Of a DNA stretch of 64,000 nucleotides, positions 48,553-61,700 are shown piece after piece. This stretch comes from Asterias amurensis (Eukaryota > Echinodermata > Asteroidea > Forcipulatida > Asteriidae). Location of the stretch: contig NC_092649.1 in the NCBI RefSeq assembly GCF_032118995.1, forward strand, positions 14,964,332 to 15,028,331, read 5' to 3'. The stretch's first letter is position 1, and the number at the start of each line of letters is the position of its first letter. A model generated the notes under the pieces. It made no database searches. It was not told the DNA's origin and saw only the letters and a list, made by a program, of their open reading frames with translations. The position numbers and the translations under genes were made by a program.

Positions 48553-49552
48553 TGCTTATTGTGGATGTTGACATTGTTTGAGGGTCACACCTATAGTCAC
48601 CGACATGCCTGAACATCCAAGTGGCAATACAAAATGGGGGATCTAATGTAAGGGGGCTACCTGTATTTGTCACTCGTGTGAGAACATCAACAAATAAGAG
48701 GCAGAGATATTTGTCAGCAACTTTTTAATATTGTGCAAATCAACTTTACAATAAAAAAACAATTGGAGGTGTGTCATATTTACAGACAATAATAACAATA
48801 TGGTATTAAACAGATCAAGGTAAGGTTATCAAAAACCTAGCCCTATACTCAAATAATATTCATTAAAAACAACATTTTACAAACATTATTTGGATGATAA
48901 ATCATGGTTAAAGCACAGGTTTTCCCATCAAGTATATATCAATTTCTTGAAGTGTATTTTTCTCAGTCAATTTCTTATGATCTTGTAAATATTATGCAAA
49001 TGTTATGCAATATATGCAAATTTATGCCAAATGTTCATGCAGTCAAAACAATTTTTATCTTGGGAAATCACTGGCTATACATCACAGCGAATAAATAAAT
49101 AAATATGTTAATATAGCCCGGATCTACTATCAAAAGGATTGACATTCATTTTGTTTGTCGTGCTTGGATTTAGATCATAAGTTACTGTTTTTTGGATTCG
49201 AGTTTACAACTCGGATATCTTTTTTACTTCTATAATTCAAATGACCCCTTTTTTTAAGTGAGTGAAACTGAAGTAGCATTATTCTGCCTGGAGTTTGTTT
49301 TGAAAACATTTCCTGCTTGTCTTGCAAAAAAAGATGGCTGTCGATTCTAATCTTGTCCAATAAATATTCTCAACCATCCCCAGGGGGTTCCAAACTATCT
49401 TCTCATATTATTTCTTCCGGTTTTGTTGGGCACATCTATAGCTCAAGGCTTTGTTTTTGTTTTATTCTGGGCTTGGATAAAATCAATTTAAAGAGGTTTG
49501 AGGAGAAACACATTGCGAAAAGGTTGAACAAAACACATGTATAAATAAACGG
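48553..49552. other. Intergenic, no recognisable feature
   Basis: AT-rich sequence without exon-like or repeat landmarks. Confidence 0.45.
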
Positions 49553-49921
49553 TTAAAGGGGCACATTGCTTTCGGATTTGGGGCACTTTTGGTCTACGCA
49601 AAGCGTTTGTGTAGTTGAAATGAATAAATGTGGAAGTATTTTGTTTAAAGTATATTCACATCCGTTGAAATTGTGTGGAATTTCATGACAGAACACAGTC
49701 CGATATTTTTGAATAAAAGTTCTGAGTCCACAAAATGGCAGACCGTGTGTTCCGCTGGTGGTGTAGGTCTTTTTTCATTTTCAGGAGTCATATGTAGTTT
49801 GTTTTTGACCACTTCTCACCTAAACAAACTGTAGGTGTTTTAGTGCATGAGTAATTTCTTGAAAGGAACAATATTACAGACAGCAGAATTTTAAGAGCTT
49901 TGTAGGCAATGCGCCCCTATT
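49553..49921. mobile_element. TTAA-type MITE (TTAAAGGGGCACATTGC)
   Basis: Left end TTAAAGGGGCACATTGC and right end GGCAATGCGCCCCTAT are imperfect complements. The interior includes AAAATGGCAGACCGTGTGTTC, resembling the AAATGGCCGACCGTG centre of the 40.5-kb family. Confidence 0.75.
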
Positions 49922-50186
49922 AGATTGAAGTTATAGAAAATATATAATTTATATCACTGAATGGTTAAATTTGTGCCTGAAATAAAGTTATCACACAGGA
50001 AAGGACACACTCTAAACAAAAATGACCCGGGTCCAAACATTGACTTCGAAAATGATCAATATCTGCGTTGGTCGTAATAAACTATTTCAACGTTTGACCT
50101 AAAAACCATAAGTATTTCCGGGGGTCAACACTTGACTTGAAATCCAAGCCAGGCACACATCACTGATTCGAATTCATCACAGTGCG

Positions 50187-50275
50187 ACCTGGAAATGGTT
50201 CGTGCTGACCCGGAAATGGCTCGCGTTGACCCAGAAATGGTTCGTGCTGACCCGGAAATGGCCCGGAAATAAGTT
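50187..50275. repeat. 21-bp minisatellite
   Basis: About four units of GACCCGGAAATGGTTCGTGCT with one- to three-base changes. Confidence 0.9.
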
Positions 50276-50512
50276 CGGGCCATGGTGGGGCTGATCCAGT
50301 TTGTGACCCGGAAGCATTAAGAGTGCATAAAACACACAAAAATGGTGATACCATTGCGCCTTTCTCATTATTTCACTGTGCTTTTATACCATTTTTTGAC
50401 TTGCATTTTGAAGACTAATATTTGTTTTAATGTGATTTTATGATATACATTAATTTTTAACAATCCGAAGCTTTTATAATAATACCAGTTAAAATGGCAA
50501 TTCATCACAGCT

Positions 50513-50852
50513 TTAAAGGGAAGGTACACGCTTGGTAATTGTCAAAGACCAGTCTTCTCACTTGGTGTATCTCAACATACGCATAAAATAACAAGCCTGT
50601 GAAAATTTGCGCTCAATCAGTCATCGAAGTTGCGAGAAAATGATGGAACAAAAACAACCTTGTTAGACGAATATGTGTGCTTTCAGATAGGAATAAAAGA
50701 CTTCTAGCTAGAAGTCTTTTATTATTTTAGTGAGACCACCTCTGTTTCGTTTTCCACAATGTTTTATACTCAATTGCTCTCCAATGCTCGTTACCAAGTC
50801 AGTTTTTTAATATTTGTTTTGAGTAATTACCAAACGTGTACCTTCCCTTTAA
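50513..50852. mobile_element. TTAA-type MITE family 5 (TTAAAGGGAAGGTACACG)
   Basis: Ends TTAAAGGGAAGGTACACG and CGTGTACCTTCCCTTTAA are perfect complements. The interior shares the family 1 core (CACTTGGTGTATCTCAACAT, TCGAAGTTGCGAGAAAA), so only the termini differ. Confidence 0.88.
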
Positions 50853-51039
50853 CAAAATAATAATGGATTAAGTAAGCATGTAAAGCAAAACATACAATAA
50901 TGTAGGAAAACCCTGGAATACTGTGAAATCTTTTACGTAGGAAAATGAGCCTTTTGTAAAAAGGGGTGGTACAACATCAGACTTGAGCAAAGCACACTTA
51001 GTTTGTTACCTTTTCTTTTCAAGAAAATAGAGCTATAAC

Positions 51040-51500
51040 TTTAAAGGCAAATTATACTTTTGGTTTTACGAACCGTTCGATTGTATTAATCCTAGATATG
51101 CAATAAAACTATTGATTCAAAATTTCATTCTACAAGGTGGTAGTGTTTTTGAGATATTGCCGAAAATCCAGAGCGGTTTTGTCCACGCATGACATCCGTC
51201 ATTCGAGCACACAATCTTGAGAAGCGTTTCTGACAGAAACGCTTCTCAGATTCAAATATTTTGTTGACCAAAACTTATTGTTTTTTTTCTTCTTCCTATA
51301 ACCACATTACTCCGAAGTGAAATGATTCTCAAAGTGCTTGAGAACTATCGAAATCTGCTGTACCAAGAAAGTTTGTATTTGCCAATAATTTTGGCAGAGT
51401 GATTATCTCTACGTATGTTTTCTGAATAAATGTACCTGATTGTTGTTTTATAGCAGTATATACAGTTTGGTTTATATTTAGCTTTTTCCAAAAGAAGCTA
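51040..51500. repeat. Foldback remnant with GAGAAGCGTTTCTG hairpin
   Basis: GAGAAGCGTTTCTG followed by its complement forms a 28-bp hairpin at about 51221-51249. The flanks (TAAAGGCAAATTATACTTTTGG) resemble a TTAA-type left end, but no matching right end was found. Confidence 0.55.
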
Positions 51501-52107
51501 CTTTAAGCGGTAACATTTCCTAGGAAGCATGGACGGACACAGCTCACAGCTGGTGTCTTCATTTCCTCATAATTATCATTTAAGAATGAGAGTTTACCAA
51601 CGAAGTTCCATCCATTTAGGTTCGGGCCGTTGCACTTTTAAAGACAGATGGCACAGGACTTAAAACTCATAACTATAATAATACTTTACTTCTAAGTTCG
51701 ACAATGTTGTTAACAATTTTAATTTCTGAAACTTGTTAACTATTTGGCTTCAATTTTGTTCAAAATAATACCCTTTCATGCTTAAAACGCTCATCGATTT
51801 TGTAAAATTCTCAAGAGGGAAAAAAATGAACATAATACAAAAATCTCTCTCAAGTTCTCACTTCAATGGAATGCAGCTTCAATTTTGTCCGAGGCCCCTG
51901 TACGTCAAACTTGGCATTTACCGCCGCCCTCACCAGGTGTATGAGATTTAACCAACCAATAGATCAAATTAATTACCTAGCCATACACCCCGGTATGCTT
52001 CAAAATGTCACAGTCTTATTATGTCTGTACCTCTCGTCGCTGCTTGTGAATATAACAGACACGCGATATTTTGACATTTTAAAGGGGTGGCAGCGTTGCG
52101 TTTTGGG

Positions 52108-52369
52108 TTAAAGACCTTTTCAGACGACAACTATTTAGCAAGGGTCCCATGCTTATTTACCATGGTTGTGAAGTTTTACAAAATACACCTCGTGTGAAAA
52201 GAAAAATTTGTTTACTGTCCATAAAGGACAGCAAATTTGAGAATATTTCACTGGGGACTTTAGGCAGTTCAAACAATGATATCCTTTCATACGAAGCGTA
52301 ACTTTCACAACCATGTTGAATAAAACAAGGGACCCCTGCTAAATTTCTGTCGTGTGGAAAGGGCTTTAA
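52108..52369. mobile_element. TTAA-type MITE (TTAAAGACCTTTTCAGACG)
   Basis: Ends TTAAAGACCTTTTCAGACG and CGTGTGGAAAGGGCTTTAA pair. Pairing continues through AGCAAGGGTCCCATG and CATGGTTGTGAAG for about 65 bp. Confidence 0.85.
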
Positions 52370-52445
52370 GAGTACACTGCCCAAAGTTCAAAGTTCACGA
52401 CGATCATCGTGAATGAGTCGAGACATTTTCATCACAAATGCTCCA

Positions 52446-52613
52446 GGGGTCGATTTCACAAAGAGTTAGGACTCGTCTTATCTCGAGTTAGGACGAGTAA
52501 CTCGTCTTAACTTAGGGTTAATCTTAAAGTCTGCATGCTACAGTGCAGGGTTGGGACTCAACCTAAGTCCTAAGATTAATCCCAAGTTAGGAAGAGTTTG
52601 GTGAAATCGACGG
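52446..52613. mobile_element. Foldback MITE family 2
   Basis: Starts GGGGTCGATTTCACAAAGAG and ends GTGAAATCGACGGC, with GTTAGGACGAGTAACTCGTC inside. Confidence 0.82.
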
Positions 52614-53540
52614 CTGATCCCAGAGACGCCGTGGAACAACAGTTCGCATGTATTTTTGTCACAATGTGTCAAACTCATTGTTTGTACATTGTATATAGCA
52701 TCAGTCTCAAGTTTATCAAAGATGGCGACGTATTTTGTTTCAAAGTTTATTATTCAAGCGAACTTTGGAATACTTTTTTTGGTACTTTTGAAAGTCCGTA
52801 TTTTATCATCAATCATTGACTACAAAATTGATCTCCATGTTGGAGATTTATCGTGTTGCAATAATTTTAGTCAGGTGCCACGTGTAGAGTTTATAGCACC
52901 AATTTTGCCAGGCCATCCCTTTATTTCGTTCCTTTCTGGCCTCGTATCCATACAACGGAAATATTTCCCTTCATCAAAATATTAAGTTAACCTTAAACAA
53001 TAATCCATTCACATTTAAATAAATTTGATTAAAACGAAAAAAATTCCGATTCAAGCTCTGAAAGACACTCTTACTTCAAGATTAAAATCACCTGTTTTCA
53101 ATATTTTAACACAGATTATAGGTATTACTCAACATAAATAACATTCTATATAATTGTTATGCCCTTCACCGAAACCGTCTTTTTCAAAAACAACAACTTC
53201 ACCGAGGAATTTTGACTTTTGTGAACTATCCATTTTATAAGTGATTCCGCCGACACTCACTCTGTAGTGCTGCAAACTTTTGTCAATACTTTCTTGCACT
53301 TTATGTATTTTTTTTTTATAACTCAATCATTTTATGAGTCTGTTTTTCTTGTTTTTTTTAACGACTTCGCTGCGGTAAAACGTCACAAAGGCACTGAAAA
53401 CATCAAATTTAAGTATGTCTTCAAATTATAATTGCAAGGGCTTTATCGCAAATTTATTGTGCCGGGAAATTTTCATTGCCAATGGCATCTGTGTCCTGCA
53501 TCCAAAATGTTAAATGGAACGGCCATTTTGTAGGATTGCT

Positions 53541-53546
53541 TTTATT
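53541..53546 (-). promoter_or_regulatory. Candidate polyadenylation signal (AATAAA, minus strand)
   Basis: TTTATT on plus, 89 bp beyond the stop of the minus-strand gene at 53635, is the nearest AATAAA downstream of it. Confidence 0.45.
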
Positions 53547-53634
53547 CCTACGTCAGGACTGAATGACTTCTTATTTCCACCGATAGTGAGGTCTCATCTA
53601 AAACCCTTAAATTCCTTCAAGACCGTCTTAAAAG

Positions 53635-55788
53635 TCAAGAACCGAATACAAGCTTGACGCCTCCACCTTTACTCGGCATAACTCTCACACCAGGCTGACC
53701 CATGTGGACTGTCACCCCTCCTCCGGACGAGGGGCTCTGGGACGGCTGAACTATCACCCCAGGTGGTGACTGACTGAATTGGATGACTTCATTCGGACGT
53801 CTATGACCACCAGTACGGATAACCACACCTCCACCCTGATGTCTGATCTTTGGTTGCTGAGGCTGTATCGGGATGCGGATGTAGTCACCGACTTGAAGAG
53901 GAGCATTCTCTGGTATACCCATGTTGAATCTGAAGACGACACCATCGCTGCTAGACTCCTGCCGCTGAACGATGCTGTGTTTGTTGGCACTCGTAGGTAT
54001 CATCTTAATGATCTGACCGCCATCGGGCTGCTGCTGGATGATGTGGGCCGACTCTTCAGCCCTCTGGACGGGGGACATCGGTGGCATGTCCGGGCTTTCC
54101 GGCACCGGCTGAAGCTGCAGGACTTTCATGACCCTCTTGGACTCCCCTGGTTTGGATTTCTTCTGGCAATGAGGGCATACGCTGTGTGAATGACCGGAAG
54201 GTTTCTTGCCGGCTGTACCGCTGATTTTAACGGTGTTCGAATCAGATACTAGTGTTGCCTCAGAAACACTCATCGGTGGTGATTCTGTCGATGATAGCCT
54301 GACGATGGTCTTTGATGTTTTTCTCTTGGGTTTTGGGCTTCTTGCAACGAGCATCGGACCTCCCACGGCCTCAATATCTACGGGCCTAACCTGGAAGGTC
54401 ATCATGGTTGGCTGGTCGGGAGCTGTACCGGACTGGGGATGAACCACCTGATCCGGCAGGCATGAGACTGGGATTTCTATTGTGGTTTTGGCGATTTTAG
54501 ACTTTGGCCGACGGGAGCGATGAACCTTGTCATGATCATCTACATCTCCTTGTTCGTTCTTACCCTCTGTAACATCTGGGATAACATCAGGCATTTGTTG
54601 GACTGATGTACCCACATCTGATTCTGTATTCGTCCCCTTTTCTACATTCTTAGATTTCACAGTCTCTGTATTCGGCTTCGTCTTGGCATCTGTAGAACTC
54701 TCTTTACTTTCCTCTTTTTTCTGCTTCTCAAAGGTACTTATTCTGTCCCTAATGTTCATCTTTTCAATTTCCTCGTTGTCAGCTGCGAGAGGCGAAGTCT
54801 TGGTTCCCTGCTTGGTCTTCTCTTTCATCCTGGATTCCATTTCGGCCTTCCGTTTCTTTTCGTTCTGAAGGCGGATCTCTGAGTTCTTCCGGCGAAGCTC
54901 TTCAACTCTCTTTGCTTTGGCAATAGTTGCCATCTGATCTTGTTTGGCTTTTGCTTCTTGCTCCTTGAAAATTCCAATCAGGGACGAAGCTTTTATAGCC
55001 TCGGCTTGTTCCTCTTCTGTCGTGGTGGGTGCTTGCGCCTCGGTACCTGGTTTGACAGACTTCGGTGTATCCTTTGTTATAGATTCAGATCTAACGAGCA
55101 GGCTTCGTAGGTCCGGTTGGGAGTTGCATTTCCTGGGGCTCTCGCAACCAACTGGGCTCATACGAAGGTCAGCAACGGGCTCTGCATCCTCAAACCTCCC
55201 CTCATCTGTGTCTTCTCCCGCACATTGCTGCTTGTTGACGTCATATGGGATGGAAGTACAGGTGGTGGTCGAGTACTCGGACTCGTCACTGAAATACTCA
55301 GAGCTGTCACTTTCCTCATCCATTGTGGAACCTTCACCTCGGCTGACGTAACGCCATGGAGTACTGCTATATGATGCGATCGAGTTACAGCACAGACATT
55401 GACTGCATTCACTGTCTGAGTCCTGGTACGACTCTCCTGAACCGTCGACGCTGTTATTCGACTTACTGTGTCGACGGTGACCCCCATCTGATGTGGTGAC
55501 CTCGATGGCGTTCGACAACTCGCGAGCACCGTTCTTTGCTTTCTTACCTCTACTACTTCCCGTTGACACTGACCTCCTCAACTTTGGCTCGCTGTAGTCT
55601 TTCTCCAAGTCGCTCATCTTGTTGACGTCATCTTCTGTGTCGACAGCGTCTCTGGCTATCTGTTCATCTTCGGATTCGTACTCAGAGTCGGCGTCTTCGC
55701 CCTCATCGTCGTCTTTGATCTCTTTGAGGTTGCGGTACATGGACGCAAGCTGACGGGAGAGGGAGCTACCGGATGACTGTAGATTTGT
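53635..55788 (-). CDS. FAM89/LURAP1-like gene, exon 2 and stop
   Basis: 717 codons starting TNLQSSGSSLSRQL right after a ttgtgtttcaacag acceptor and ending GGGVKLVFGS-stop. The frame is open for 2.15 kb with strongly biased composition, far beyond chance. Antisense ORFs over it are shadows. Confidence 0.95.
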   Translation of the reverse strand, partial: TNLQSSGSSLSRQLASMYRNLKEIKDDDEGEDADSEYESEDEQIARDAVDTEDDVNKMSDLEKDYSEPKLRRSVSTGSSRGKKAKNGARELSNAIEVTTSDGGHRRHSKSNNSVDGSGESYQDSDSECSQCLCCNSIASYSSTPWRYVSRGEGSTMDEESDSSEYFSDESEYSTTTCTSIPYDVNKQQCAGEDTDEGRFEDAEPVADLRMSPVGCESPRKCNSQPDLRSLLVRSESITKDTPKSVKPGTEAQAPTTTEEEQAEAIKASSLIGIFKEQEAKAKQDQMATIAKAKRVEELRRKNSEIRLQNEKKRKAEMESRMKEKTKQGTKTSPLAADNEEIEKMNIRDRISTFEKQKKEESKESSTDAKTKPNTETVKSKNVEKGTNTESDVGTSVQQMPDVIPDVTEGKNEQGDVDDHDKVHRSRRPKSKIAKTTIEIPVSCLPDQVVHPQSGTAPDQPTMMTFQVRPVDIEAVGGPMLVARSPKPKRKTSKTIVRLSSTESPPMSVSEATLVSDSNTVKISGTAGKKPSGHSHSVCPHCQKKSKPGESKRVMKVLQLQPVPESPDMPPMSPVQRAEESAHIIQQQPDGGQIIKMIPTSANKHSIVQRQESSSDGVVFRFNMGIPENAPLQVGDYIRIPIQPQQPKIRHQGGGVVIRTGGHRRPNEVIQFSQSPPGVIVQPSQSPSSGGGVTVHMGQPGVRVMPSKGGGVKLVFGS

Positions 55789-58700
55789 CTGTTGAAACAC
55801 AAATCAAAAGCATGATCATTGTTTGATATTATAAAACATCTTTAAAGACTGTGAAGGGGGTAACACTGTTTCAGGCCCAGAGGTATATCAACGTGCCTAA
55901 ATCAGTTTAGTGTACTACCTCGCCTCACATTGAAACGGCCGTCCTTCTCCTTGTGATGTTAGGCGACTTCGTGTAAAAACAACAAAAAGCAGATTTTTAA
56001 AAATGAATTCCGTGCACATGGTTATCATGGGATATAAGTGTTTTATAAATAGTCAAACGGTGGAACAAAACACTTGGACTCATTTCGTTTGGTTTATTGA
56101 AAGTTGCTCTGACGCAGTTGTATATACTGTCTACCCCTCGATCTTACATTTTGTGGGTCTTAATACACGTAACGATGCTGAACGCGCGTCGTCTAAAATT
56201 CAAACTTTATGTGTCACCCTTGGTCTTCTGGAACCAAAACAAGTATAGTGGTCGAGTATAACACACTGTGGCCCCTTTCGAAACACAGCTTTGGCTTTGG
56301 ATTCGGGTTCAGGCCCCGTCCTCTAGTCTGAAGCCCTGATCTGAGCGCGTACGCAAAGCACGCGCAATATTGTCAAAACAACCGCGGGGCCAAGCTAGCC
56401 TGGGCCGAATCCAAAGCCGAAGCCGTGGTTTCGACAAGGGCCTGTTATTCCCAAATGGAACCATAGCTCTGTGCCCATCGGCCACATTTGGGTCAAGCAC
56501 CTTTCCCTTGTGGTCGGGGCCGGCTGCGAGCCGACAAACAACATCATAATAATTGGGCTACGTCACAATGAGATTGGACACCTGCACCACCTGCTAATTA
56601 TCAAGGACATTGCAATCATTTATAGGAATTATTTCCATGGTTATTTGAATGGTAGATGAAAACATTCAACCCGTTGGAGTTCATAATATCCAGACATCGG
56701 GGAAATTTATATTTTTGTATACGAATTATGTGAAAGGCCAGCCTAAGCCACTCTTAAATTTATAATTATTTTGCATTCCAATTTTGTTTTGGTTTCACGT
56801 GTGACATGGCCAAGTGTCCAAAAAACATAAATTGTTCTGAAACCCATTATTCGTTGATCTCGACAAGCTTTCAAGGACCTTCTTTAAAAAAGGTAAATTC
56901 AGTGTGTTGGGTACAAACTTAAAAGATACAAATGTGGTCGCAATTTGATTTATTAGTTATTTTTCAACAATGTCTTCCGGGTGCTCTCATTGTCCTTTTA
57001 AAGAAAGAAAATTGCGCTGCCATTTCTCAAACGAAATTGGGTTATTTTATCAAGGCTTGATGGGAAGAGTTTCGTCTCTCTGTTATTTTGACGGGATTGG
57101 CGAATTGGGTTATGGTAACTTATAAGAGTCCTTTCTCTAAGCACAGAGGGACAACAACAAGAAACCAAACTAAAGAATGAATACAGTTTCAAAAACATCT
57201 GAACCTTTCAACTGAATTTGAGGGAGACAACAAATCCCAATTCGGTTTCCTGTCCATCATCGTTTCCAATCATTAAAAGACATTCAATACTGGTTACGAT
57301 TCTTGCCTCTGGCTACTACCACTGACGAGGCCTTGGGTCAGAACCCCGTAATCCAATATGATTGAGTGATTTACAACACCGACTAACCGAAAGTGAAGCA
57401 TTGTCGGAAACACAGACGGATAGATCACAGATCAAAGTGGGAAGGTTAAGTGTGGGTTGTGTTTAGACGAGACGCTTAGACCATGAACCGCTGGGTGAGG
57501 TTGGGTTGGGGATGCCAGAGAGTATCATAGGGTCAATAGTTTCAACTCAACTCTTGGAAGGTTTTTAAAGGAAAAACATCGAGATGTTTGGCCGTTTATT
57601 CTTCAATAAAAGAAAACAATAAAATTAATATATTTAAATTTTTGCATAGTCATAATTGAGTTCTTTTACCCTACAAACGGATATTTTGGTCAGTATACTT
57701 TCTTGAGTTTTGGGAAAAAAATCCACAGGCAAATCACACGATTGGGATTCGAACCCTTTTAAAAGATTGATCTTAAGTTCGTTTACCAACTTTAACTGCT
57801 AAGCAAAGCAAAGTGTGACGTCACGACACATCGTTGTGGTGATGTTGACAAGTCCTCTTTGAAATATAATTTCACACACCTTTTATGATTAAATCGTTAT
57901 AACCAATTTAATGGATGACCAACTTTTTCCTATTTCAGGAAAAAAGTAACACATTCGTTTCAAAGAAATCTTGCAGATTTCAATGTAAGTTTTTATTTGT
58001 TATGTAATCCTGTCGCTCCAAATCAGGAAGTGTACTCAATTAAACGAAAGTACACCCACCAAAAACAAATTAAGAAACCCCCAGGCCTAGCCTATTATAC
58101 TTCTCATTTCAAACCATCATTGACTTCACGCAAAGAATTCTTTAAAGTTAAAAACATTCCTCATAATTTTCTGGGATTTGGTCAGGGCGCTACAAACACA
58201 GTTGGGTTGCACTATTTACATCTTTAGGGTATGATTGGAATTGAAGTCTATGTTTGAGAACCATCAAGTCTCCATACCTGAAATTCCAGTAGTCTGAAAC
58301 TGAACGTGGTAACCGCCATGTGAAATACAGTAATAACCCTAAAGGTAGTCAGGTTACCGAGCATGTGCCTTGATAAAAATAACACCGAGTTGTTTCTGTC
58401 TCTCTGAAAAACAAGTTCCCATTAAAGGGACATTCATTTCTCTGAGTGATGGTTTTATGGACTGTGCAAATCTCGCGTGTATTCGAAATTCCGAGACCAA
58501 GTTGGTCGCGCTTCTGTTTCTTCAAATACTTCAGTTTAAATTAAAACCAAGAGGACTTTTCCCCATTAATGGTCAAATAACTCTAATGTTACCGAGTTTG
58601 TGAAATAAGGCGTTTTAACACATTGATTATGATAAATGGTTGACAATGGCAGAGATAGCCGTAGTAGTCTTTAGTAAATAAAATAAGGAAGGTATAATAA

Positions 58701-61700
58701 TCATTACTTTAAGACTTACTGCATTCAAAAACTGCATGAGCTTGCGGAAGCAACAACTCCTTCCTCAGATGCAAAATGGAAAAGATAGAATATGAAAAAG
58801 AGTTGCTTGGTTGTGTGATCACAACAGCGGGATGTGTGGTTTGGTGTGGTGTTGTAATCACTGCAACCAGAATGTTCGGACTATGGAGTAACAAAATGGT
58901 GACTTGGGTAGAAGAAGTTCAGAGAATTTTCCTCGTCATCTTTGTAAAACCACGTCATCTCAGCTCGCTGAGGAGAGAGGGGCATTCGTGACGATGATGC
59001 ATGCATGGTGTAATGACAAGTGCGTCATCGCGACCTAAATTCCACAACTCTTATGAAAGTTGATGTTGAGGGTAAAAGGGGGAGGGGGTCACGCCGAGCC
59101 ATGTGCCTCTCCATTGTAAGCACACCTTTGGTTTCAATACTACATTTGATCGGGTTAATATGCTGTTCAAGCGGCGCTTTGATATGTCACTGAAGTGTTT
59201 GAAATATCACATCCGTGCGAGTAAAGTGGCGATAGCAAAATGTTTTCCTCCCACGTCTAAAACTGAAATTTCCGAAGTTCATTGTCTTTTAAACAAAAAG
59301 TTGGTGTGAACATGGAGGTTTAAATAGTCCTCCATTGTGTGATATTTCCAATGCTTTGCCGACTTTATTTCAGATTCGGAGATACCGCAGTGCAGTGTAT
59401 ACGGCTAACACTATTGGCGGGAAAAGTTTACACGAAATTATTTCGTCATAATAAATCTAGAACATCCTTTTTGTTTAAAGTACATCCTGAAAGCCCCGAA
59501 TGGTTTATGGTTTACGTGCGGCTCCATCTCACTCAACCCTCTCTATTTCGTAGTCTCTCTAAGGGAATAAAGCAAAGCAGTCCCAAGTCCCCCGATCCAG
59601 AAACCTACTTACAACACTCACACACGCTTAACTATTCTCTTATAAACAAAATGTTTATTAAGACTGGAGGCAAGACTATACGATAACGGCAAGGGTGGTT
59701 CCCGCAACACTCGCTGGTGTCCACTGGGAGCTGAGCTTTGATACCTCCCTTTGGGGTTAAGACCAAATTAATTCAGATTTTTAATGTGGTTTACGATCGA
59801 CCTCTCTTGGTGTGACCTCCCAACCTCCCCCCATCAAACATCAAAACAAGATTTCCAGGCCTCCCGGCAAAATACCAAGATTTTATTTGAACTTGACCTG
59901 CGAGTAGTTTCACATTTTTTTTGCGGTAAATAATTTGGTAAAATCGAAGCGAAGAAAGACACTAATCATAAATAGTTAGTTTTATACGAGCTATACAATT
60001 ACGAGTCAAGATATGTTCACCAGAAAACAAAATGCTGTTGACTTGAAGTTCCTCAAAAAGCTGTTGTTGTAGTCCTACTGAGTATTAAGGGCATACAACC
60101 ACAGCCACAATACCCTTTTGTAAAATAAAAAAATAAAAAAATAAAAAGCAAAATAAGAAATAAGCAAGCATGAAACATGTAATTTCAAGGTTTATAAATC
60201 TCGTTTTGAAGTGCATCTTCATAAATCATTAACAATGATGCCCTCGTATAAATAACAAGTTGTAAGACTTTGAAACAAAAGAAAAATAATGCGCGAGAAA
60301 TGTTTTAACAAAGCAACGTTCTATTTGACCCTAGGGTACGGATGACGTATAACTGTGCATTGTGTATCAAGGTGAAACGGCCGATGTCAAATCAAGACTC
60401 AAACCAACTTCAAGGAAAATTTGAGATTATTTTTGTAAAGTGGTGTATAAGTTTAAAATAGCGCATTCATAGATAACAGGTCAAACTTAAAGTTGAACTT
60501 TTTTTAACAAAAACATATTTTACAACTGACGGTTTCCTTTTTACAAAGGCGTAAAGAAATTAAAGTCTCGACCAGAGTTACACATTTACCACAGTAGAAC
60601 GGTGAAATGCCACAAATCTTCATCATGTCACAGAAATATATTTCCCATCTGCTTCCGGTTCAAAGGAATGTATATAATTTGGAAATGGACCTAAAAACCA
60701 TTCACTGAAGTAAAGTAAGAAAAAGTAATCTAAAAATAACATGAAAACCTTTTATCAATACAACTAGGTCTCTGTCTTTCATGAAACCGGCAAAGGACTT
60801 GTATATAATTTTCCCTTCTGGTGAAACAAATCTGCCAGATGGGTAACGTGGAAAGACAAACCTATGTTTTGTGCTTTTATTCACACCAATGTGTTTTCCC
60901 CATGTGGGATCAACTCAGAAAGCACGGAGTGTAAAGTGCTTATCACACGTCAATATTGTAAAGGGGGGCGCCAAAATTAAGACACCATTAAAACTTTTAT
61001 AACTTTATTCCAAACAATCTGATATAGCTATTATGAAATCTTTTAAAGGGAAATCATAATGAGTACAAAAGTAGGGTCACAGATTGGTTATTGTAAAAGG
61101 CACAATTTTGAGGAAGATAGATTACAAGTCACGTGAAAGTTTTAGCTGGTGCCATGTGCCGATCCCGAGAAAACAGACAACAAAACTGTCGCACAAGGAC
61201 GTCGAATAAGCGATATGGGCAGCGGGCACTAACCGCACCTCTGGCCGCAGCATTCGCGAACGGACACCAACCCGAAATCTGACAAACGATTTGTGCATTA
61301 TATTGTTTTTTAGATTCAAATGTTTTTGGGTGAAACATTATCCGGATTACCTCGAGAGGAATCCGTTCTCAAAATAATGTTTCCTATCAACAACTGCAGT
61401 GCTTCTCACCAGACTGGTTTTTTATGGTCACTACTTTTTTGAGTTCTCACCAATCGATGACCCTATCTTGAAAGGTCATATGAATAACAACAAAGCGGGT
61501 TCGTTTTAATGTTACTCCCTCACAAAGAAAGCAGCATATCGAGAGGAAAACATGAGTAAAACATGGCCGCACACTGTGCTTGAATTGGGCCTATAGTAAA
61601 AAGTTATTTTCCCTCTTGAAAACAAAAGATGGTTGGGATGACTTCACCAAACCCATGATGTATTCCTTGAAGATGTGTATAATAATAATATACAGTCCTT

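Noticed and set aside
53779..54442. Antisense ORFs over the 2.15-kb exon
   Set aside because: Shadows of the biased codon composition of the minus-strand coding exon.
58776..58991. 71-residue ORF with a hydrophobic stretch
   Set aside because: Lies in the intron of the minus-strand gene, lacks recognisable motifs and shows no splice partners.
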